Assembly (NCBI RefSeq): GCF_000744285.1
Contig: NZ_JQLQ01000002.1
Location: 2,232,001-2,296,000 of the forward strand
Length of the DNA: 64,000 bases
From: Carnobacterium pleistocenium FTR1
GTDB taxonomy: Bacteria; Bacillota; Bacilli; Lactobacillales; Carnobacteriaceae
Direction of reading: 5' to 3'
Position 1 is the first letter of the stretch. The number at the start of each line of letters is the position of its first letter. Made by a program: the position numbers and the translations under genes. Positions 17,138 through 26,906 of this stretch are shown here, in pieces. The notes under the pieces were generated by a model, which made no database searches, had not been told where the DNA came from, and saw only the letters and a list, made by a program, of their open reading frames with translations.

Positions 17138-17153
17138 TTTTAAAACTAAAATT

Positions 17154-17936
17154 TTATTTAATTAAATCGTAAAATTCTAATCCTTCAACGATTCCGCCTT
17201 CAACATGACTAGATGTGATATAATCAGCGGCATTTTTCAAGATATTGGTACCATTTTCCATTGCCACACCAAAATCAGCATGAGTAACCATTTCTAAATC
17301 ATTCGGACCGTCTCCAAATGCATAAACAGGAATTTTATCAAACTGCATTAATTTGACCAATTCTTGAATACCTGTAGCTTTTGAGTTGCCCTTCGTGATC
17401 ACATCTATGCTATAAGGCGTATTTCGATAGAAAGACAGTTCTGGAAATTTCTCTCTAAACTGATCATCAATTGATTTATCTTCTGTTAAGATCAAAGCCA
17501 TCAATACTTCATCATTCAAATGAATTTCCGCATCAACGGGAGGAGTTTTAGCGTGAAGAAAATTGTACGCATTCTCGACTTCTTTTGAAGTATACGTGAC
17601 TCGGATTTTATCACTTGTATAAAAAGAAACGGCCAATTTTAGCTCGTCAGCTGTTTCCTTTAAACGAATCAATAATTCTTTTGGCATCTGACTGCGGTAA
17701 ATTTCTTTGCCTTCATACATGATGTATTGACCGTTAAGTGTGATAAAAGATTCAATTGGTGTCTTATCGAGTACATGCTGGATCTCAAGTGGGCTTCTTC
17801 CCGTTGCAATAAATGGAACTCCCCCATTTATTTTCAATTTTTCTAAAGCAGCGATTACTTCTTGGTCTACTTCAGATTTATTATTCAATAATGTTCCGTC
17901 TAAATCAAAAAAAACTAGAGCTTTTGGCATTACCAT
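17154..17936 (-). CDS. HAD-superfamily (Cof-type) sugar-phosphate phosphatase
   Basis: A 260-residue HAD hydrolase. Motif I is FFDLDGTLL (Asp nucleophile about residue 11), motif II is FIATGRSP, and motif IV is AFGDGPNDLEMV. The Cof/YwpJ-type C2 cap between motifs points to a sugar phosphate or flavin phosphate as substrate, but the exact one cannot be told. The first ATG has AAAGGGAG at 6-7 nt. It follows the histidine-phosphatase gene by 33 nt and both end at the terminator near 16.95 kb. Confidence 0.85.
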   Translation of the reverse strand: MVMPKALVFFDLDGTLLNNKSEVDQEVIAALEKLKINGGVPFIATGRSPLEIQHVLDKTPIESFITLNGQYIMYEGKEIYRSQMPKELLIRLKETADELKLAVSFYTSDKIRVTYTSKEVENAYNFLHAKTPPVDAEIHLNDEVLMALILTEDKSIDDQFREKFPELSFYRNTPYSIDVITKGNSKATGIQELVKLMQFDKIPVYAFGDGPNDLEMVTHADFGVAMENGTNILKNAADYITSSHVEGGIVEGLEFYDLIK

Positions 17937-17969
17937 ATTAATCTCCCTTTTGTAAACCTAACATTATAA

Positions 17970-18650
17970 TTACTTTTCTAAATCTTTAAAATGACCTACT
18001 TCATTGTATAATTCTAAATGGTATTTTCCATTGTAGTATTTAACAGCTGAGACACTTGCGTTTAATAAGGGTTGTGAATCTTCAAGTTCTGGGACTAAAT
18101 TATTTAGTAAATAGCGAATCGTATTTCCATGAGCAACAATCATGACTTTATCTCCAGTATCACGGTGTTTATTTATTAGTTTGATCAATCCTTGTTCTAC
18201 TCTTAACCAAAATGTTAAAAAATCTTCCGCATCGTGATAAGGATCCGCTTTTTTAAAAGCATTCATTTGTTCAGGAATAGACGACTCAGCCCACATCTCA
18301 GCAACACTTGAGTAACCCATTTGTTCATTCACTGTTTCCCAAGTTTCATCCACGTCGCCTCCTTCAAATGAACCAAAGAAAACTTCACGAAATTCTGGCA
18401 TTGATTTTAGTGTTAAATCTTTCCCTTTTTTATTCTCTTCTAAAATAATAGTGGCTGTTTCAATCGTACGGCTCAAATCACTCGTATAAGCTGCATCAAA
18501 TTTGACATCTGCTAAGCCTCTTCCGCTACTGCGAACATCTTCGCGCCCTTTTGGTGTTAAAGGGGTATTAGACCACCCTTGCATTTTTCTGTAATGATTA
18601 AAATAAGTTTGTCCATGACGTATAAAATAAAAAGTACAGCCTTCTCCCAT
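17970..18650 (-). CDS. Histidine phosphatase (phosphoglycerate mutase) family protein
   Basis: A 226-residue member of the histidine phosphatase superfamily. The catalytic RHG triad is in FIRHGQTYFNHYRKMQG, with the second His in VAHGNTIRYLL. Since the glycolytic mutase here is GpmI (34.6 kb), this protein is more likely a phosphatase of broad specificity than a dPGM (inference). It is the first gene of a two-gene unit with the HAD phosphatase, so both may work on the same class of phosphomonoesters. Confidence 0.85.
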   Translation of the reverse strand: MGEGCTFYFIRHGQTYFNHYRKMQGWSNTPLTPKGREDVRSSGRGLADVKFDAAYTSDLSRTIETATIILEENKKGKDLTLKSMPEFREVFFGSFEGGDVDETWETVNEQMGYSSVAEMWAESSIPEQMNAFKKADPYHDAEDFLTFWLRVEQGLIKLINKHRDTGDKVMIVAHGNTIRYLLNNLVPELEDSQPLLNASVSAVKYYNGKYHLELYNEVGHFKDLEK

Positions 18651-18799
18651 AAAAAATCGCCTCCTATATAATCATAATATTGCTAATTCACCTACGCTTC
18701 TTATTGTACCAAAAAAAAGAACGATTATATGGATATCTGTTTAGTTTTAGGTAAACTTTTTGTTAATACTTTTGAATTCACTTTTATAACGGACTGATT

Positions 18800-20773
18800 T
18801 CAGGTTAATTCTTCAATAATATCTCCATTACGGTAAGCTTTCAATAATACCTTCAACTCACTGACTTGCTCAGTCAATTCTTTGCCCACATCGGTTTCTC
18901 TTACTTTTTTACGGTCTAGCTCTCGGTCGATCACTCTTCTTGTAGACATGATATCTATTTCATTTTCAATCGCTTCACTTACAGAAGTGAATGGCTGATG
19001 CGAAACTAAAACCATTCCATAAGAGTTATACAACAGAGTATAACCTGCTATTCCCGTTGTTTCTTGATAAGCTTTTGAGAAACCGCCGTCGATCACGATC
19101 ATACGCCCATTTGCCTTTATAGGATCTTCGCCACGTTTTTCTTTTACTGGTGTATGCCCATTGATAATATGTCCTTTAAGTGGGTCTAAGCCAAACTCAC
19201 TCAATATCATTTCACACGTTTTTTCATCATTGCGCATAGCATAATAAGCATTTTTCTTTTCTTCGTGGGTAGCTTTATCTTTAACATAATACCGTTCAAA
19301 AGTCGTCATTTGATCTTTTCCAAAAAGTGAAGACACTGGACCTGTCCACAAGTACCAAACGTAATCTAAATACTTATCATTGTCCTTTTGTCCCTTATTT
19401 AAATACCCTTTACGTAGTATTTCTTCAAATTTATCTAATAACTTTTTACCGGCATATTGTTTTCTTTGGATATCCATCCCCATAAATTCGCCTGTTTCGG
19501 TCAATGGCATACACCCATGAAACAATAGATTATCATTATAGGTAAGGTACATACTGCCTTTGCTGTATAAATAAGAAATGTGTTTCTGTAGACGTTCACA
19601 GTTTTTAAAAGCTACGACTAATTTTTCAATGACCATTTCTTCCTCTATTGTTAACTTGTAAGGATCAGCAGGATCTATGGTCGGGAAATTTGTATTCAAC
19701 AATGGATATTCTTTGCCTTTAATTGAAATCGTTCCATTTTTATAATTGATTCCATTTAAGACTAAGCGATGGTCTAATTGGAAATCAGGGTGTCTTTTAA
19801 TGATTTCTCCTTCGAGTTTGAACTGGATCACTGAAATCGCTTGATGCATTTTAGTGATTTGTCGAATCTCATCTTCAAAATAATCTTTTTTATCAGGATC
19901 CATTTTAGGATAAAAACAGCTTTCTAAATCTTCTGGGTAAGTCATTTCTGCAAATGTAAGCAACTGACGCAATGAGATCCCATAAGCATCTTCGATAATC
20001 TCCAAATTATCATACCGGGCACTGATACGCAGTACATTTGCAATACAAACAGCTGACCCACTAGCTGCTCCCATCCATAAGATATCATGGTTTCCCCATT
20101 GGATATCGACAGAGTGATGTTCCATCATGGTGTCAATAATTTTATCAGGATATGGACCTCTGTCATAAATATCACCCACCACATGCAGTTGATCCACTAC
20201 AAGACGTTGAATCAGATAAGATATCGCCGCAATAAATTCAGCCCCTCTATTCAATGAAATGATGCTATCAATAATTTCACTATAGTAATCTTCTTTATTC
20301 GTATAGCCGTCTCCATCTTTTGATAATAATTCTTCAATGATGTAAGCAAACTCATTAGGCAAGGCTTTTCTTACTTTTGAGCGGGTATACTTTGAAGCGA
20401 CAAATGCGCATAATCCGATTAGTCTAGACAATGTGATTCGGTACCATTCATTTGTTTCCTCTTGACTCTCAAATTCATTACTGACTAAGCGAATTTTATC
20501 TTCAGGATAATAAATCAATGTTGCCAAGCTATTCATTTCTTTTTGACTTAAACGATCGTGGAAAATCTCTTTAATTTTCTCTTTTATATTGCCTGATCCA
20601 TTCCTAAGCACATGTTGAAAAGACTCATACTCCCCATGAATATCGCTAACAAAATGTTCTGTACCTTTAGGAAGATTCATAAGAGCCTCTAAGTTGATAA
20701 TTTCGGTAGTGGTTTCCCCAATAGTTGGATATTCTTTAGCTAATAAGTTCAAATACTTTTTAGTCAAGTCCAT
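18800..20773 (-). CDS. fbp: Fructose-1,6-bisphosphatase, class III
   Basis: A 657-residue Firmicutes-type FBPase, a calcineurin-like metallophosphatase. Metal motifs are visible as [11 protein letters not shown] (about residues 43-53), [12 protein letters not shown] and [10 protein letters not shown], with INGHTPVKE near the C-terminus. It hydrolyses fructose-1,6-bisphosphate for gluconeogenesis. It is monocistronic, and in this window it complements the CggR glycolytic operon and YvcK, a gluconeogenesis factor. Length matches the family (about 640-670). Confidence 0.96.
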   Translation of the reverse strand: MDLTKKYLNLLAKEYPTIGETTTEIINLEALMNLPKGTEHFVSDIHGEYESFQHVLRNGSGNIKEKIKEIFHDRLSQKEMNSLATLIYYPEDKIRLVSNEFESQEETNEWYRITLSRLIGLCAFVASKYTRSKVRKALPNEFAYIIEELLSKDGDGYTNKEDYYSEIIDSIISLNRGAEFIAAISYLIQRLVVDQLHVVGDIYDRGPYPDKIIDTMMEHHSVDIQWGNHDILWMGAASGSAVCIANVLRISARYDNLEIIEDAYGISLRQLLTFAEMTYPEDLESCFYPKMDPDKKDYFEDEIRQITKMHQAISVIQFKLEGEIIKRHPDFQLDHRLVLNGINYKNGTISIKGKEYPLLNTNFPTIDPADPYKLTIEEEMVIEKLVVAFKNCERLQKHISYLYSKGSMYLTYNDNLLFHGCMPLTETGEFMGMDIQRKQYAGKKLLDKFEEILRKGYLNKGQKDNDKYLDYVWYLWTGPVSSLFGKDQMTTFERYYVKDKATHEEKKNAYYAMRNDEKTCEMILSEFGLDPLKGHIINGHTPVKEKRGEDPIKANGRMIVIDGGFSKAYQETTGIAGYTLLYNSYGMVLVSHQPFTSVSEAIENEIDIMSTRRVIDRELDRKKVRETDVGKELTEQVSELKVLLKAYRNGDIIEELT

Positions 20774-20898
20774 ACTTTCTCACCCCTTTATAATCTATAC
20801 CAAATCATTATACCATGTTTCTCATTAATATTTTTTTATTAACAGAGCTTGAAAATTATCTATTAGTGAAGATCTTTTTTTTCTAACAACTAAACAGA

Positions 20899-20932
20899 AA
20901 AAGGCCTCAGACTAGTTGTCTAAGACCCTTTT
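20899..20932 (-). terminator. Terminator of the glutathione peroxidase gene
   Basis: Imperfect hairpin AAAAGGCCTCAGAC / GTCTAAGACCCTTTT just after the stop codon at 20940, with A-rich bases giving U on the minus strand. Confidence 0.75.
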
Positions 20933-20939
20933 AGTAAGG

Positions 20940-21413
20940 CTAGCCGTTCGCTACTGCTTCAGCTATATCTGCTTCCATTTTTTGGGGTTGAGTTGTTGAG
21001 CCAAATCGTTTAATGATTTCTCCATCTCGACCAATTAAGAATTTCGTGAAATTCCATTTTATTTTCTTATTGTTTGTTTCTGATGTTAGGTACTGATAAA
21101 GAGGATCAGCATTTTTTCCATTTACCATTATCTTTTCATGAAGTTGAAAGGAAACACCAAAATTCTTTTGACAAAAATTAGCAATTTCTTCCCCTTCACG
21201 AGGTTCTTGATTCATAAACTGATTAGAAGGAAAACCTAATATGACAAGTCCTTGATCTTTATATGTTTGATACAATTCTTCTAAATCTTTCAATTGAGGA
21301 GCTAGGCCACATTCTGTTGCTGTATTTACAATAACCAAAACATTCCCTTTGTATTTTGATAAGGAAACTTCTTCACCACTAATTTCATTAACCGTGTACT
21401 CGTAAACAGACAT
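20940..21413 (-). CDS. Glutathione/thioredoxin peroxidase
   Basis: A 157-residue peroxidase of the Gpx family. The active Cys (Cys rather than selenocysteine) lies in NTATECGLAPQ at about residue 36. The conserved Gln and Trp fall in GFPSNQFMNQEP and IKWNFTKFLIG. Such enzymes reduce hydroperoxides, usually with thioredoxin as donor in Gram-positives (trxB is at 47.5 kb). It is monocistronic, with SD GAAGGA before ATG 21413. It lies 114 nt after smpB, which may be read by separate transcripts. Confidence 0.92.
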   Translation of the reverse strand: MSVYEYTVNEISGEEVSLSKYKGNVLVIVNTATECGLAPQLKDLEELYQTYKDQGLVILGFPSNQFMNQEPREGEEIANFCQKNFGVSFQLHEKIMVNGKNADPLYQYLTSETNNKKIKWNFTKFLIGRDGEIIKRFGSTTQPQKMEADIAEAVANG

Positions 21414-21526
21414 CTATAGTCCTTCTTTCGTGTACTCTTTTTTTAGAAGCTATTTTAATTCTTATATCAACTTTACTTACTTATTTTATCAAAGTCAACA
21501 AGAATGATTTTACCGATCCACTTTGT

Positions 21527-21985
21527 TTATCTAGATCTTAATGCACGGTCCAATTCACGTTTTTGATCTTTTCGTTTCAAATCTTCACGCTTATCGTATT
21601 TTTTCTTCCCTTTTGCTAGGCCAATCAATACTTTTGCATAGCCATCTTTTAAATAAACTTTTAAGGGAATCAATGTATTTCCACTAGACTTCGTTTCGTT
21701 CATTAAACGCATGATTTGTTTTTTATGCATCAATAGTTTCCGCGTTCTTAGTGGATCATGATTGAATTGATTTCCTTGCTCATAAGGACTGATATGAACA
21801 TTATGCAAATAAATTTCATCATTCTGAATCTTCGCATAGCCGTCCTTCAAGTTGATTCGGGCCGCTCTGATAGACTTGATTTCTGTTCCCTGCAATACTA
21901 TTCCAGCTTCTACGGTATCTAAAATAGAAAAATCATAACCTGCTTTTTTATTTTGAGCTAATACTTTACCGGTACCTTTTGGCAT
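21527..21985 (-). CDS. smpB: SsrA-binding protein
   Basis: A 152-residue SmpB. It starts [19 protein letters not shown] and carries [24 protein letters not shown] and the basic tail [25 protein letters not shown] that enters the ribosomal channel. It delivers tmRNA to stalled ribosomes. The ATG at 21985 has AGGAGG 9 nt upstream; a TTG just before it is in frame but unneeded. It follows rnr by 32 nt, the usual Firmicutes order secG-est-rnr-smpB. In B. subtilis ssrA comes next; here it lies 11 kb further on. Confidence 0.96.
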   Translation of the reverse strand: MPKGTGKVLAQNKKAGYDFSILDTVEAGIVLQGTEIKSIRAARINLKDGYAKIQNDEIYLHNVHISPYEQGNQFNHDPLRTRKLLMHKKQIMRLMNETKSSGNTLIPLKVYLKDGYAKVLIGLAKGKKKYDKREDLKRKDQKRELDRALRSR

Positions 21986-22017
21986 CAATGATCACCTCCT
22001 GATTCATTCACTCTTAC

Positions 22018-24369
22018 TCAGTATTTCTTTTTTGGCTTTTTACTTTTAGCTGCATCTTTATAGAAAGGTTTGCTTTTATTTTTATTATTTCCATCTTGTT
22101 TAGGTTTATATGAAGAAGAACCACCTTTTTTACCATATTGCTTGTTTTCACGGCCTCTGCCTTTTGTTGACTGTTTGGGTCCATCATATTTCGGTGCATC
22201 TGGATCTGGAACAAGTTCAAAATCGATTTCACGTGTTTCAGGATCGGCTTTTGTTATTTTTACTTTTACTTTTTGTCCGATACGGTAAACAACACCCGTT
22301 CGTTCTCCAACAAGCATCATTTGCTCTTCGATATAGTTAAAGTAGTCATCTTTCATATTTGAAATATGGACCAGACCTTCAACAGTATTCGGTAATTCGA
22401 CGAATATACCAAATTTCAAGACTGAACCGATGATTCCTTCATAGATTTCGCCAACTTTGTCAGCCATAAACTCTGTTTTCTTCAATGCATCGGTTTCTCT
22501 TTCAGCATCAACTGCACGACGTTCCGCTTTTGACGTATCTTCTGCAATTGCGGGCAAACGATTTTCCCATTTTGTTTTCTGAGCAGATCCAGTACCTTCT
22601 TCTCCATAAGAACGGATCAAACGGTGTAAGATCAAATCTGGATAACGACGGATGGGAGAAGTGAAATGTGAATAAAATTCTGCTCCAAGACCGAAATGGC
22701 CTAATGGTTCCACAGCATATTTGGCTTGTTTCATACTTCTTAACATCATCGTTGAAACAACTTGTTCTTCTGGTTTTCCTTTGACACTATTGGCAATTTT
22801 TTGTAACGTCATAGGAGAAACATCTTTGCTGGTCCCTTTAACGGTAATACCAAAAGCCGTAACAAATTCCATGAATTTTTGCATACGATCACTGTCAGGT
22901 TGTTCATGAATACGATAGATCAATGGAACTTCCATTTTTGAAAAATGTTCAGATACCGTTTCATTTGCTGCCAACATGAACGATTCGATCAAGCGCTCAC
23001 CAACACCACGTTCTCTCAACACGATATCCAATGGCTTACCTGTAGGATCGACAATGATTTTAGCTTCTTTTGTATCAAAGTCAATGGCCCCTCGATTTTT
23101 ACGATCTACCTCTAGGGTATGATGCAGAGTTTCCATTAATTCAAACATAGCTACTAAGCTGCTGTATTTTTTACGGGTCTCTAGATTTTTATCTGTTAAT
23201 ATTTCATTTACTTCAGTATAAGTCATCCGTTCAGTTGTTCGTATCACACTTTGGAAAACGTCATGTCCGACGATTTCTCCATCAGGTGTCATTTCCATTT
23301 CGCAGCTCATTGTTAAACGATCGACATGAGGATTTAACGAACAAATACCATTAGATAATCGTTGTGGAATCATTGGTATAACGCGATCGGTTAAGTATAC
23401 ACTGGTTCCTCTTTCAAAGGCATCTTTGTCTAAAGGACTATCTTCTGTCACATAATAAGAAACGTCTGCTATGTGAACGCCCAATAGATAGTTTCCATTA
23501 TCCAATACTTTCAAGCCTACCGCATCGTCTAAGTCTTTTGCATCTGCTCCATCAATCGTCACCAGAACTTCATCTCTTAAGTCACGACGACCTTCAAGAT
23601 CAGACTCGCTGATTTTTTCTGGAACTTCATCTGCTTGTTTCAAAGCTTCTTGTGAGAACTCAGTCGGGATTCCGTGTTTATAGACAATAGTCAAAATGTC
23701 GATTCCTGGGTCATTTATATGTCCCACAACTTTTTTAACGATTCCTTGCATGCTTCTAGGAAACTCATCATCTGGGTACAAAGTTATTTCTACAACAACA
23801 ATTGAACCGTCAACTGGTTTAATACCTTCTGACTCAATAAAGACGCGCAAGTCTGTAATTTTTTTATCTTGTGGATCGATATATCCGTATAACCCGGTCT
23901 CTTCGATTCCTTCTTCACTATAAGCGTAGAACTCTCCAACTAATTGTGTAAAGTTGCGTTCAATAATGCCTTTTATTTTTCCTTCAGCACCTTTATCCGA
24001 CCAAGGTTCAGCAGGTTTAATGATATCAACAGTTACCTTATCGCCATCTAGGGCATAATTAGTCATATTCGGTGGAATAAAAATATCTTTTTCGACATCT
24101 TCAATCGCAACGAATCCAAATCCTCGATCACTTGCTCTGAAAATACCGGTCAATACAGGATCGTTACTTGGCAACTTAAAATGTCCTTTTTTATTCAGAA
24201 ATAGTTTGCCTTCTCGTTCCATTTCAGCTAAAGAACTGACCAGGATTTTAAAATCGGCTGCACTAGTCATACCCATTCCTTCACTGATATCACTTACTTG
24301 AAATGAAACTTTTTTGTGTTCATTCATAAAAACTATAATTGCTTCTTTTAACGTTCTTTTGTCGTTCAT
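22018..24369 (-). CDS. rnr: Ribonuclease R
   Basis: A 783-residue 3'-5' exoribonuclease. Order of domains: N-terminal helix-turn-helix (about 1-70), cold-shock domains (about 70-230), RNB catalytic domain with the metal-binding Asp cluster in DGADAKDLDDAVGL (about 273-286), C-terminal S1 domain (about 640-720), and a Lys/Gly-rich tail from about 725. It degrades structured RNA and takes part in clearing mRNA after trans-translation, which fits the adjoining smpB. It follows the esterase by 3 nt. Confidence 0.96.
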   Translation of the reverse strand: MNDKRTLKEAIIVFMNEHKKVSFQVSDISEGMGMTSAADFKILVSSLAEMEREGKLFLNKKGHFKLPSNDPVLTGIFRASDRGFGFVAIEDVEKDIFIPPNMTNYALDGDKVTVDIIKPAEPWSDKGAEGKIKGIIERNFTQLVGEFYAYSEEGIEETGLYGYIDPQDKKITDLRVFIESEGIKPVDGSIVVVEITLYPDDEFPRSMQGIVKKVVGHINDPGIDILTIVYKHGIPTEFSQEALKQADEVPEKISESDLEGRRDLRDEVLVTIDGADAKDLDDAVGLKVLDNGNYLLGVHIADVSYYVTEDSPLDKDAFERGTSVYLTDRVIPMIPQRLSNGICSLNPHVDRLTMSCEMEMTPDGEIVGHDVFQSVIRTTERMTYTEVNEILTDKNLETRKKYSSLVAMFELMETLHHTLEVDRKNRGAIDFDTKEAKIIVDPTGKPLDIVLRERGVGERLIESFMLAANETVSEHFSKMEVPLIYRIHEQPDSDRMQKFMEFVTAFGITVKGTSKDVSPMTLQKIANSVKGKPEEQVVSTMMLRSMKQAKYAVEPLGHFGLGAEFYSHFTSPIRRYPDLILHRLIRSYGEEGTGSAQKTKWENRLPAIAEDTSKAERRAVDAERETDALKKTEFMADKVGEIYEGIIGSVLKFGIFVELPNTVEGLVHISNMKDDYFNYIEEQMMLVGERTGVVYRIGQKVKVKITKADPETREIDFELVPDPDAPKYDGPKQSTKGRGRENKQYGKKGGSSSYKPKQDGNNKNKSKPFYKDAAKSKKPKKKY

Positions 24370-24372
24370 TTT

Positions 24373-25125
24373 TTATCCTCCATTCCAATCTAACTGTTTC
24401 AAAAAATTGCTAACATCTTCTTGCAAAGCTTTTCTATCTACTCCAACCGTTACTGCATGTTGGCTGTTTTCATACCAATGAAAATCAACCACTGAAGCTT
24501 GTGTTAATGCCGCCTTCAAAGCAAACGCTACCTGTGGATCAATCAATTCATCTTGACCAGCCTGTGCAATAAAGAAGGGATGTTTGATTTCACTAATATC
24601 CGTTTCCATTGATTGCGTTAGTTCGCCTATTTCATCTAATTGGTCGTCTAATTTCTTTTCGATTCCCGGCATGTAATCCTCTATTTCTATCTCGGAATAA
24701 CCGGCTTTCTTTTTCAATGTCCGCACGTAAGTTAAAAATTCTTTTTTCACATTATTGCCTCTATGAAAATTCATTACTGGGGAACAAAACGTTCCACCCG
24801 CTACTATCGGTTCTCTATCTATCAGCATTTTAGTTGCTATCACACCGCCCATAGACAGTCCAAATATAGCTATTTTTTTATACCCTTTTTCAAGCAAGAA
24901 CTGGATGGCTTCTTTCGCATCCTCAACCCAATCTGTTGGTGATGTATCTAAAATATCTTCTGGGTCTTTCGTTCCATGTCCTTTGAATAACGGTGCATAA
25001 ACGGTATAATTTTCTTTTTCTAGCGCTCTCCCTAACATCCGCACATCATTAGGAGTACTAGAGTAAGCATGCATTAAGATGACCGCTTGAGGCCCGTTTT
25101 CAAAAAAAAATGATTTTATCGCCAT
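24373..25125 (-). CDS. est: Carboxylesterase (YvaK/Est30 type)
   Basis: A 250-residue alpha/beta-hydrolase. The nucleophile elbow is GLSMGG; the acid and base are likely in QAGQDELIDP and NSQHAVT. N-terminal VILMHAYSSTPNDVRMLG is typical of bacterial Est30-like carboxylesterases, which have a small cap. It is encoded between secG and rnr, as in B. subtilis (yvaK), though its link to RNA decay or secretion is unknown. The physiological substrate is not evident. The 3-nt gap to rnr implies co-transcription. Confidence 0.9.
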   Translation of the reverse strand: MAIKSFFFENGPQAVILMHAYSSTPNDVRMLGRALEKENYTVYAPLFKGHGTKDPEDILDTSPTDWVEDAKEAIQFLLEKGYKKIAIFGLSMGGVIATKMLIDREPIVAGGTFCSPVMNFHRGNNVKKEFLTYVRTLKKKAGYSEIEIEDYMPGIEKKLDDQLDEIGELTQSMETDISEIKHPFFIAQAGQDELIDPQVAFALKAALTQASVVDFHWYENSQHAVTVGVDRKALQEDVSNFLKQLDWNGG

Positions 25126-25231
25126 CCTATTCTCCCTTTTCTCATTTCCTGTAAGTCTTTATTCTACTATTTTACTGTAAAATAAACTTTTTTCATACTT
25201 AAACACTGTTAATGCTATGAAAAGTCTTTGC

Positions 25232-25243
25232 ACTAACGTTAGT
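25232..25243. promoter_or_regulatory. Perfect 12-bp palindrome between secG and est
   Basis: ACTAACGTTAGT is a perfect dyad inside a longer imperfect one (TGACTAACGTTAGTGC) about 107 nt upstream of est. It lies 33 nt beyond the secG terminator. It looks like an operator; no regulator is assigned. Confidence 0.35.
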
Positions 25244-25275
25244 CAGTAAAGGATGTTAAATTTTTTAGAAAAAAA

Positions 25276-25299
25276 AGCCACCTGAAGATTCAGGTAGCT
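25276..25299 (-). terminator. Terminator of secG
   Basis: AGCCACCTGA / TCAGGTAGCT hairpin with a long A-run on the plus strand (U-run in the minus transcript). Some read-through into est may occur because the est-rnr-smpB promoter is not obvious. Confidence 0.8.
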
Positions 25300-25308
25300 T
25301 CACTAATT

Positions 25309-25554
25309 TCATTGATTAATTGCTATATAAGCGAGAGCCAGTGCCAATGCAAAGAATAAGATTCCAAGTACTACTGTAGTACGTTGCAATACTGCCTCAA
25401 ATCCACGTGCTTTTTGTTTTCCAAATAATTGTTCAGCTCCGCCAGTAAACGCACTAGCAGCATTATTTGTTTTTGAAGGTTGCATAGCTACCACAATGAT
25501 AAGTAAAACTGAAATAATTAGTTCAGCAATTAAAAGTGTATCGTACAATTTCAT
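25309..25554 (-). CDS. secG: Preprotein translocase subunit SecG
   Basis: An 81-residue two-helix membrane protein of the SecYEG channel. The family core is clear: GGAEQLFGKQKARGFEAVLQ between helix 1 (about residues 5-25) and helix 2 (about 58-78). I start it at ATG 25554; GATAGGAGG precedes it closely (3-nt gap), and a TTG two codons later has the better 9-nt spacing, so the exact start is uncertain. The frame continues 14 codons upstream to 25596 without support. It opens the conserved secG-est-rnr-smpB block. Confidence 0.92.
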   Translation of the reverse strand: MKLYDTLLIAELIISVLLIIVVAMQPSKTNNAASAFTGGAEQLFGKQKARGFEAVLQRTTVVLGILFFALALALAYIAINQ

Positions 25555-25612
25555 TGCCCTCCTATCTACCGTTTCTTCTATCCCTAACTTTAACATAAAT
25601 TCTATTAAATTA

Positions 25613-25668
25613 CTAGAAAATAAATGAAGTTATTCCCTTGCTAATTTACGTTTTCATTTACTTTCTAG
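25613..25668 (-). terminator. Hairpin at the end of the serCA-DUF1015 operon
   Basis: Sixteen-bp stem with one mismatch (CTAGAAAATAAATGAA against the complement at 25653-25668) that includes the DUF1015 stop codon. It has no clear U-tract, so it may be a weak terminator or a 3' stabiliser. Confidence 0.45.
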
Positions 25669-26895
25669 GTCGTGAACAAATAATCCGCTTAGCAACTTTG
25701 GTTCGAACCAAGTTGATTTTGGAGGCAACACTTCTCCGCTGTCTGCTACCCGTATCAATTCATCGATTTTTGTCGGATACATAGAAAATGCTACTGTAAA
25801 TGATCCTTTATCAACCGCATCACTTAATGCTTGCATTCCTCTGATTCCTCCAATAAAATCCACTCGTTTGTCTGTACGGATATCTTTTATACCGAATAAA
25901 GGCGTCAGCACGTGTTCTTGTAAAAGTGAAACATCAAGTCCTTTTACAGGGTGATTTGAAATAAAAGCAGGTTTTATGGTTAGTTTATACCAATCACCTT
26001 GCAAATACATGCCGATTGTTTTAGGACGATCCGGTTTATAACTAGCAGAAACTTTTTCAATCTCAAATTTTTCAGCTAATTGGTCTAAAAAGTCTTCTTC
26101 AATCAAGCCGTTAACTACTCGATTATAGTCTAAAATTGCTAGTTGTGATGCTGGAAAAAGAACGGCTAGAAAATAATTGAATTCTGCTTCATCTGGTTCG
26201 TTTGGATAAGTCTCTTTCCTTTTTAAAGCAACTTTTACAGCTGATTCTGTTCGATGGTGTCCATCGGCAATATACAACTCTGCTACATTTTGTTCAAATA
26301 ACTTTTCCAATTGATTAATAACGGTTTTTTGGTCAATGACCCATACTTTATGTTTCACCTCATGAAAACTTGAAAAGTCATACATAGGTTCATTCTCGGT
26401 GACCCATTGCTCAATCAATTCATCAATTGATTCTTGATCTCGGTAGGTTAAAAATATTGGACTTGTATTTGCATCTGCTGCATCAATGTGTCGAATACGA
26501 TCTACTTCTTTTTCTTCACGTGTAAATTCATGTTTTTTAATCTTTTTTTCTTGGTAATCCTTGATAGATGCACAGACCACTAAACCCATCTGCGAACGTC
26601 CATTCATTGTCAGCTGATACAAATAAAACTGGTCTTCATCATCTTGCACAAGCCATTTTTTGCTTAAAAACTCTTTTAAATTGCTGGCAGCCTTTTGATA
26701 CACTTCTTCCGCGTAAGGAGAATTTTCTTCAGCTAGGTCAATCTCTGATTTATCAATGTGTAAAAATGATTTTTCATTTTGACGGCCTATTTTACGAGCC
26801 TCATTTGTACTCAGTACATCATAAGGAAGAGAAGCAATGTCGTTTGCATACTCTTCAGCCGGTCGAATAGCTTTGAATGGTTTAATTTTCACCAT
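25654..26895 (-). CDS. DUF1015 family protein of the serine operon
   Basis: A 413-residue cytosolic protein. The N-terminal stretch IKPFKAIRPAEEYANDIASL followed by PYDVL is the DUF1015 hallmark. In the middle is IADGHHRTESAV with DGHHR at residues 211-215. Such a DGHHR box also occurs in ParB/Srx-like enzymes including the serine kinase SerK, so it may bind nucleotide (inference). It sits 11 nt after serA in a serC-serA-DUF1015 unit, a recurring arrangement. No phosphoserine phosphatase (serB) is encoded nearby, so the protein could act on phosphoserine or regulate the pathway. Function is unproven. Confidence 0.88.
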   Translation of the reverse strand: MVKIKPFKAIRPAEEYANDIASLPYDVLSTNEARKIGRQNEKSFLHIDKSEIDLAEENSPYAEEVYQKAASNLKEFLSKKWLVQDDEDQFYLYQLTMNGRSQMGLVVCASIKDYQEKKIKKHEFTREEKEVDRIRHIDAADANTSPIFLTYRDQESIDELIEQWVTENEPMYDFSSFHEVKHKVWVIDQKTVINQLEKLFEQNVAELYIADGHHRTESAVKVALKRKETYPNEPDEAEFNYFLAVLFPASQLAILDYNRVVNGLIEEDFLDQLAEKFEIEKVSASYKPDRPKTIGMYLQGDWYKLTIKPAFISNHPVKGLDVSLLQEHVLTPLFGIKDIRTDKRVDFIGGIRGMQALSDAVDKGSFTVAFSMYPTKIDELIRVADSGEVLPPKSTWFEPKLLSGLFVHDLESK

Positions 26896-26906
26896 GGTTT
26901 CTCCTC

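Noticed and set aside
17029-17140. Small cysteine-containing frame inside repeat copy A (minus strand, about 36 codons)
   Set aside because: It shares some frame similarity with copy B (ILKK...GIDG), but has no start codon or SD and copy B loses the cysteines, so it is probably IS-end sequence rather than a peptide gene.
18660-18799. Possible terminator or leader after fbp
   Set aside because: The gap is AT-rich but shows no convincing stem or motif.
22014-22232. 72-codon frame overlapping the end of rnr on the same strand
   Set aside because: Out-of-frame reading of the Lys-rich RNase R tail; no independent SD.
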